NCBI GenBank assembly: GCA_006384855.1
Contig: VCJN01003059.1
Span: 1-64,000, forward strand
Source: Tetraselmis striata
Taxonomy: Eukaryota; Chlorophyta; Chlorodendrophyceae; Chlorodendrales; Chlorodendraceae
Length of the DNA: 64,000 nt
Reading direction: 5' to 3'
The notes beneath the pieces are model-generated. The model searched no databases and was not told the DNA's origin. It saw only the letters and a program-made list of their open reading frames with translations. Made by a program: the position numbers and the translations under genes. The first letter of the stretch is position 1, and each line of letters opens with the position of its first letter. This document shows positions 57,596-64,000 of this stretch, in pieces.

Positions 57596-60500
57596 GTGCT
57601 GAAGTATGGGGACACCATCACGCTGTCCGCAACGGACGCGGTGCAGGGGTTCCTCTCTGCCAGCGCTGCCCTGCAGCCGCAGGTAGGCCACCCCACAGGC
57701 AGGCTTGGGCGGCGCGCACTCCACAGGCGTATATCAGTCTACGCCTGATATACTATATACACCACTTTTTGCAGGCGTCTGAGTGGCAGCGCTGCACCGA
57801 AGCCACGGCGTGGGCCAAAGCAGCAGACACTGAGAGCTCTCTGCCTCCACAATGCGCAGGTCCGTGTGGAGCAGACAGATGACGAGGACAATGTGCCAAC
57901 CAACATTCAGGACTGCCGATTCCAGGTGGGCCATGCCCCCCTTCCCCCCCCCCCCCCCCCGCCCCTTCCCCCTTCGTGGCCATCGCTGATCAGGGTTCCG
58001 CACACCGCGAAGCAGCAGGGCAGCGGGGCAGCCCGGCCAGCGCCATAATGATGGCCGATGACTGGCGCTCCGCAGGTGCAGCAACGGTTCATGTTTGAAG
58101 ACAAATTTGCTTACGATAAGAAGATGGAGGAGCTCAGCCTGACGGATGATCTGCTGGATGCGCTGTGAGCGCCTTCGCGCAATGCCTGCGATGCGTTGGG
58201 CTGATGCCTGCCGCCATGGCTGCATTAGACCTGAGGCTCCGCTGAGCTTGTGCGGTCCCGCACCTCGCAGGCTAGCCAGCATGCCTCATCTGGACAGCGG
58301 CTCAAGCCAGAGCGGGCGCAGCCGGAAGGGCCCTTCTGGCCAGGGCCCACTTCCGAAGGGCGTCCCCAACAAGATGATGGAGTATGCAAGGGAAAAGATA
58401 TCACGCGCCGATCTCACGAAAGTTGTGGTGAGGCGCCTGACCCCAGTGCTGCCTTTTGCCTCTCCAGCAGCATCTGCGGCCTAACAGGCCGCGGCTGACA
58501 CGCACTGCTGCCGGCAGGCCCTGCGCCGGGAGATGGAGCACGAGTGGCAGAGCAACCAGGAGGAGTTCAAGCGCTCTGTTGGCGACGTTGTCATGTATGG
58601 CGACACGATCCAGCTTTACCATGTCTCCTCAGGCTGCTACCTCTCTATCAGGAAGACCGCGGCGCTGGTGGAGCGGGGCAACCTGCTGGTGAGCGGGGCA
58701 ACCTGCTGCTGGCCTGCCCCTCCCCCCCCCCCCCCCCCCCCCCCCACACACACACGTGGCTCCCCACCGTCCTGACCGTCTTCTGCAATCTCCCACATTG
58801 ACCAATCATGCCCCGGCTGATGCAGGCGGTGCTCGAGGAGTACCCATGCCCCGGATCCTGCTTTGTCGTGCGCAGCGGGTACCGCACGCGCAGTGAGGGC
58901 GACTCTGTTGTCTTCAAGGAGGTAAGACCTGCCTCGCCCCCAGTCTCACGCATGCCGGCCATGCTCATCCACCCTACCCTGCCTGTGCAGTGTGCTCGTA
59001 CACAGCCTCCCCCCCCTCCCCCCGGCGCCCTGCAGGTGATCACCTTGAAGAGCCAGGGCTTCCGCGGGATGTTTATCGCCCCGGGCAAGCTGGCCATCAC
59101 AGAGCACTCCATGCTGCCCCCGCTCCCGGCAGCTGCGGCTGAGACAAGCCAGAGCTACGAGTTGTCGGCCGGCTCTGTGCGCGGGCGGTTTAAGGTGGGC
59201 TGCTCATCCTCCCATCCGGCCGCCACCCAGGCAACACAGTGCGATACGAACGCAGAGGCGTAAAGGTCCTTGTCCGGAAGTCATGCACAGATTGATTGAA
59301 ACCCCAGTGTGATTGTGAGCCCTTATCCCTGACGGCAGCCCGCCCTCCCCGGCGCAGATCATCCCCTACTCGCTGCACCACACGCTCATGAAGCCAAACA
59401 AGCTCAACGGCTGCAGCGTCATCAGCCTGACGATGGGCAACGAGCAGCTCCTCCTGGCGGACAAGGTACGTCACCTTCTCTCAGGGGCCTTTGTGCCCAC
59501 TGCCCCCGCGCCCCCAGCCACTTCTCCTGTCCTCCCCCATGGCCGCTGATTGCCGAGCTCAGGCGGCTGGCTGCGAACCGCAGGGCAAGATACGCTTTCA
59601 GCATAATGGGCTCATGCACCCGACGACACGCTCTAGGCTGCCGCCGCGTGCAGGCTCGGATGGCGTCCCAGGTCGCGCGATGTGGCGCCTTGAGCCGGAG
59701 ACCGCGGACTGGGCTGGCCAGCCCATGCCCGTGGGTGGGCACCTTCTGCCTCCCCCATCTCTGGTTCTGCGTCCCTCATCTGGAGCAATATCTGCAGCAG
59801 CAGCACGGGACAGCAATCGGTGGTTGCTAATATTGACATGTGACTGGCTGCGGGCCGGAGGGGGCACATGCTACTTGTCACTGCAAAAGGGTGGTGCGCC
59901 GCTAGCATGGCCGTGTTTGGGCCACGGCTTACACTTGGATGCGGTTGCTGTTGGCTTGGTGCAGGTGTGGTGTGCCGCCTGCGGCACCTGGCGACCAACA
60001 TGCTGCTGGCTGTGGAGGAGCCAGTTCACGGGAAGGACGAGAAGGCCGCGCCGCGCATATGCATGAGAAGCCAGCGCGAGGGCAACACCACCCTTTGGAA
60101 GCTGCACAGTTTCACGGCCGAGCCCAGCCTGGGCGCCAACGAGGCGCTACTGCGTGAGCAGTGCCACGTCTTTCTGCAGCACGCGCGGGGCATGTGGCTC
60201 ACGATCGGTGGCCGCATCCAGGAGGAGGAGAAGGTGCCGCGTACTGCTCTCTCCGCACCCTCCCTCTGGCCTCACGATATTGTGATTCTCACCTGCTACA
60301 TGTAGAGTGGCAATGTTGTCTGCCGTCTCTTGATTAACGATTCTCGCATTTGAGACATTCTGCTGTACTGGCAGGAAGCTTCAGCAACACAGAACCGCTG
60401 ACTATTGCCGTCAATGCTGACCCCCCCCCCCCCCCCCCCCCCCCTCAACACACGCACACACACACACCACTGCCCATCTTCTTTGTAGGAGAAGAACGCA

Positions 60501-63500
60501 GAGCAGCCGTTCAACGCCTCCACTCCACTGCTGGAGTCACGTAGTGCGGAGCTGAGCGCAATCAACATGGACAGCAACGTGCTGAGCCTGCGGGAGATTC
60601 CGCCGGCTCTGGAGGCCCGGGCGATGATGATGGCGGAGTCGCTGTTCATCATCCAGGACTTTGTGCACCACCTCAAGGTTGGCTGACTCATATCCGCGAC
60701 AGTCTGAGAGTGCCAAGCAAAAAGGGGGAAGGGGGGGGGGGGGGGGGGGCGTGTACCATACTGCTACGCAACTGTCCTGAGGCGCCTGAGGATCTGTGAT
60801 ATTGCCCACGACGGGATATTGCGTAGATTTGTGGAGGTCTTGGGGGCTGAGGTGGTCTTGCCTGGATCTCCGTTAACCTGTAGCGGTCAGCAGGAAAGTA
60901 GCGCCCAACAGGAGGCTGACGTCGAGCGTGGTGACCTGCCGGCTGTTTCTCATGGCAGGAGGACTGTACGCCCATCAAGCTGGGCTCCTGGTCTGAGGCA
61001 TCGGTTCACCATATCCACGAGGCCGTTGTGGCGAGCGGCGTGGACAGCGTGTTCGACACATGTTGGTCACGAGTGCAAGAGACCATCGAGGCGCTCAACA
61101 ACGTCACCATTGACCGCACGACTCACGGCAAGTCCTGATGGCCATGCACAATGCCGGCCCACCGCACCCTGTGACCTTTGCCAGCCGCAGCAAGCATGCC
61201 CCTGTGTGACTGAGGCATTGCTGCCCTGCGTGGCATGCAGGCGAGGGCGGCGACAACATCATCCGCTCCTACCAGCAGCTGGCTATGGAGATGCGCGTCA
61301 TTGATAAGATCATTGAGAGCCTTGAGGTGGGGTACACACCGTCCCAGCGGACAGTGTGACCGGCCGTGCAGATTCTGAACCTATACTGACGGTTCTGCCC
61401 GCGCAGATTCTGAACCTAAACGTCTTATATGGCAGCTCCGGCAAGCAGTACACCGACATGTACCACCGGGGGCGCTGCATGATCAAGTACGGGGAGCGCT
61501 GCCACAAGTTTCTGCAGCAGGTGCGGCGCAGCCTCGCCCGGATCCAATCAGACCCCCATGTGTTGCTCCATGCTGGCCAGGGCGTCGGGCAGCTGAGACA
61601 TGCTGTCATGCAGGTGGTGCGCAATGCACCCGAGCTCCAAAACTACGTGGCGCCATTCATTGATGTCCTCAAGGCAGACCTTGGAGGCCCCGTTCGAGCC
61701 GCAGACACGCTGGCCGCAATCTACCATGGAAACATGCGCCAGATCCAGGTGCCACGACACACACACACACACACACACACACACCGCCCTTCCGTTTGCC
61801 TGTTACCCTTTGCGCTTCTGACGCCCTTAATGTGTGTACTGGCGTGTGCAGATGATCGACTCCAGCATCCTGGAAGCCATCATCAAGTTGATTGCAACCA
61901 CGGGCCGCCGGCCGCACTACCTGAACTTCTTGTCGCGGGTATGTGGCACCGCCGAGCGCCCTGTGCCCAGCAATCAGAACCGCCTCCTGGTGCTGCTGAT
62001 GGAGCATGCGGAGGACGTGGTTGTCAGCGCTTGCTATGACGAGGCGGCCGATGACTGGACCATCTCGGTGCAAGACTCTGAGCAGGAGACCAAGGTGGGG
62101 GTGCCAACATTCCAAACTGATACAGGATAATGTGCTCCGGCCACTCCAAGTATTGCGCTGAAGTACGAAATCTCATCTCATGCATTATGTTCAGAAGTGC
62201 TCCATGTTGGCAGCTGTCTCCAGAGTGCATGCTGGACAGTGCCGGTGTATTGCGTATAGAATGAACTGAACCCCCCCCCCCCCCCCCCCCCCCCCGCTGT
62301 GTGGCGCTGCCATGCGGGTGCCGGTGTACGCAGGTGAATTGCAGCGAACTCGCCAGCGTGGCTGCTGACGAGAAGTGCGCTCAGATTGCCGACTGGCCGC
62401 CTGCCGGCGAGGACGACAAGTACCGCCTGTTTGTGTACTACATCTACCTGCTGGACCTATACAGAGGTCTCTGTCACAGCCGGAACCAGATCTCCCAGAA
62501 GAATCTGCAGGTGAGCCCTGTGCCCTGGTTCCGTCACACGCCCAGGTGGCACATGTGGCAAGAGCTCAATCACCTCTCCAAGACCACCATTCTTTGAACT
62601 TGTTATTTTGCTGCTCTTGATGAATCCGATGTAATGCGGCATGATCCGCAGGAAATGGACCAGACGAAAAAGCTGGGGCTAGACTACAAGTCGCTGCTGA
62701 AAGGCATTCAGTCCAACAACCTGCCCAACGCACTGCGCACTGCGCTCGTCCAAGTGATGCAGGTGCGGGCCGGGGAGCCAATCCTGCTCCCCGATGCGCC
62801 TTCAGCGCTGGGTCCGGAGATGGGTATTGGCAGAGTGTGGCGTTGCTGGCGCGCTCACCCGTCACTTGTTGCGTGTTGGTGCCAGGTGCTGCATGTGGAC
62901 CGGGAACCGTTCCAACCACTGGCGTTGCCGAAAAATGTGAGGCTGCTCTCTCCACAGTACATGAAGCGAGCGGCCATCGAGGTACCACACATGCCCACCC
63001 CCCCCCCCCCCCCCCCACCCCCCCCTTGGCATGATGACTTGACCACCGCTGCGGTTCCGCGCCTCTCGGCCCGTGTTCCTCGCAATTGAGGCTTTATTAG
63101 CGCAAAACCCGCAATAACCCGCATGCATGGCAGGAGGGCGCCAGCGGCGCCAACCAGATGCAAGGCAGTGCGTCACTTGCCGAGTTCGCCGAGCTGTGCT
63201 ACACTTACCTCAAGGTGGGACCCGCGCATGCCCCCTTAGCAAGCTTTCGCCCAGCCACCCCAAGTAGCACCCTCCGTCACCATGCAGAAATGCTCCCCGC
63301 GGATGGAAGCCCGTCTAGGCTGCAATGCGCTATCAGTCGCACCTCCTTCAGCTCAATGTGTCCAATGAGCGCCGGTGTCACCACCCGCAGGGCGTGCTGG
63401 ATGCGCGCTTGTCGGACCACACCAGGGGGCGGAACGCGCTGACTATGCAAGTCACGCAGTCTGTCGACACGGTAAGTCCGCGCCTCTCATGCTGCCTCGT

Positions 63501-63823
63501 CCTGCTTTTGGCGTGTTGGTGTGTTCCCTATATTTTTTTGCATGTTGACGTGTTGGCTATATTGCTGCGTGGGCTGACTGCGTCCTGATGCGTGCCGCTG
63601 CTCGCCGCCGGTGCTGCTGCAGATGTTTCGACTGGGTGTGATTGCTCTCGATTCAGAGATCGCCGCACCCCTTCTGGAGGCCCTGCAGGACATGCTCACT
63701 GGGTTTGACATCCACTCGCAGCATGTGATGAAGCGCTTTGTGGACAAGGATGGCAACGATGTGGTGATGGCCATCAAGAGCTGCATCCTAGGCACCTTTG
63801 ACTACGTGCTGGACCTGCAGATG
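57596..63823 (+). CDS. ITPR: Inositol 1,4,5-trisphosphate receptor, N-terminal part, 22 exons, incomplete
   Basis: ER Ca2+-release channel gated by IP3. Exons: 57596-57682, 57860-57925, 58076-58164, 58271-58427, 58518-58688, 58826-58921, 59036-59194, 59358-59465, 59563-59734, 59965-60233, 60489-60677, 60959-61127, 61241-61326, 61407-61520, 61614-61748, 61852-62094, 62334-62510, 62652-62762, 62886-62981, 63134-63214, 63319-63471 and 63623-63823. All phases agree, giving ~1,043 residues. Landmarks: LKYGDTITLSATDAVQGFLS (suppressor-like start); VMYGDTIQLYHVSSGCYLSI and SEGDSVVFKE (IP3R N-terminal trefoil); VVCRLRHLATNMLLAVEE (MIR); NFLSRVC and RLFVYYIYLLDLYRGLCHSR (RIH); LPNALRTALVQVMQVLHVDR. 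The donor at 61127 is GC. Channel helices lie beyond the window. The last exon end is provisional. The start Met is unresolved. Confidence 0.92.
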
Positions 63824-64000
63824 GTGCGGCCCAGGGTGCTGATGCTGGCGGCCACTGAAGTGTGGGTCACTTCACACTACGACCATCGCACCATCTGACT
63901 GACGTCCCCGCCGATGTCGGGATTGCTGTACCGCAATGCTGTGTCCTGCTCATTCCATGAGGGGGGCGAATTTTCCCCTTTGGTGCTACTGATGATGAAT

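Noticed and set aside
57728-57760. Small hairpin in an ITPR intron (TATATCAG...CTGATATA)
   Set aside because: A real short inverted repeat, but too small to assign a role and probably incidental.

Overview
This is nuclear DNA of a eukaryote, most likely a chlorophyte green alga. The genes are GC-rich and cut by many short GT-AG introns. TGTAA motifs, the usual chlorophyte poly(A) signal, lie about 140-160 nt past three stop codons. Runs of 15-30 G or C are scattered throughout, often inside introns. No rRNA, CRISPR or bacterial-type operon is present. Gene models below were spliced by hand from splice sites, reading frame and family resemblance.

Layout. 0.5-3.4 kb is a satellite in which five ~187-bp monomers form a 934-bp higher-order repeat. 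4.8-8.5 kb is a decayed MULE-like transposase (minus). 10.8-13.1 kb is CCT4 (chaperonin TCP-1 delta, plus), followed by a small antisense CCT4-like fragment. 13.8-17 kb holds two tandem membrane-anchored sulfotransferase-like genes (minus); one has a 1-nt frameshift, and a tRNA-derived SINE sits between them. 18.4-21.2 kb is the splicing factor RBM22 (minus, 8 exons).

21.8-36 kb is an island of mobile DNA and repeats. It holds pieces of a tyrosine-recombinase (DIRS/PAT-like) element, a zinc-finger plus Tudor-like gene ending in a 30-bp coding minisatellite, a piggyBac-like Cys-rich remnant, and a tandem array of ~375-bp foldback units. 38.3-39.2 kb is an ankyrin-repeat gene (plus). 40.1-42.1 kb is a low-complexity protein (minus). 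42.6-44 kb is another, inverted, tyrosine-recombinase element. 45.8-47.3 kb is an F-box/LRR gene (minus).

47.7-55.5 kb is a nearly perfect inverted repeat of two ~3.92-kb arms around an 18-nt spacer. A 22-bp sequence occurs both at its centre and at its right edge. Each arm carries a small hypothetical gene and an ORF resembling a GCR1_C DNA-binding domain. A second SINE copy lies at 56.4 kb. From 57.6 kb to the end is the N-terminal ~1,040 residues, in 22 exons, of an inositol 1,4,5-trisphosphate receptor (plus), which runs off the window.

The host genes are unrelated housekeeping and signalling genes: protein folding, splicing, Ca2+ release, F-box and sulfotransferase. They are separated by transposon-rich intergenic DNA. 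The most unusual features are the satellite, the giant palindrome, the foldback array, the SINE family and a strongly over-represented 9-mer, TAGCGACTA.
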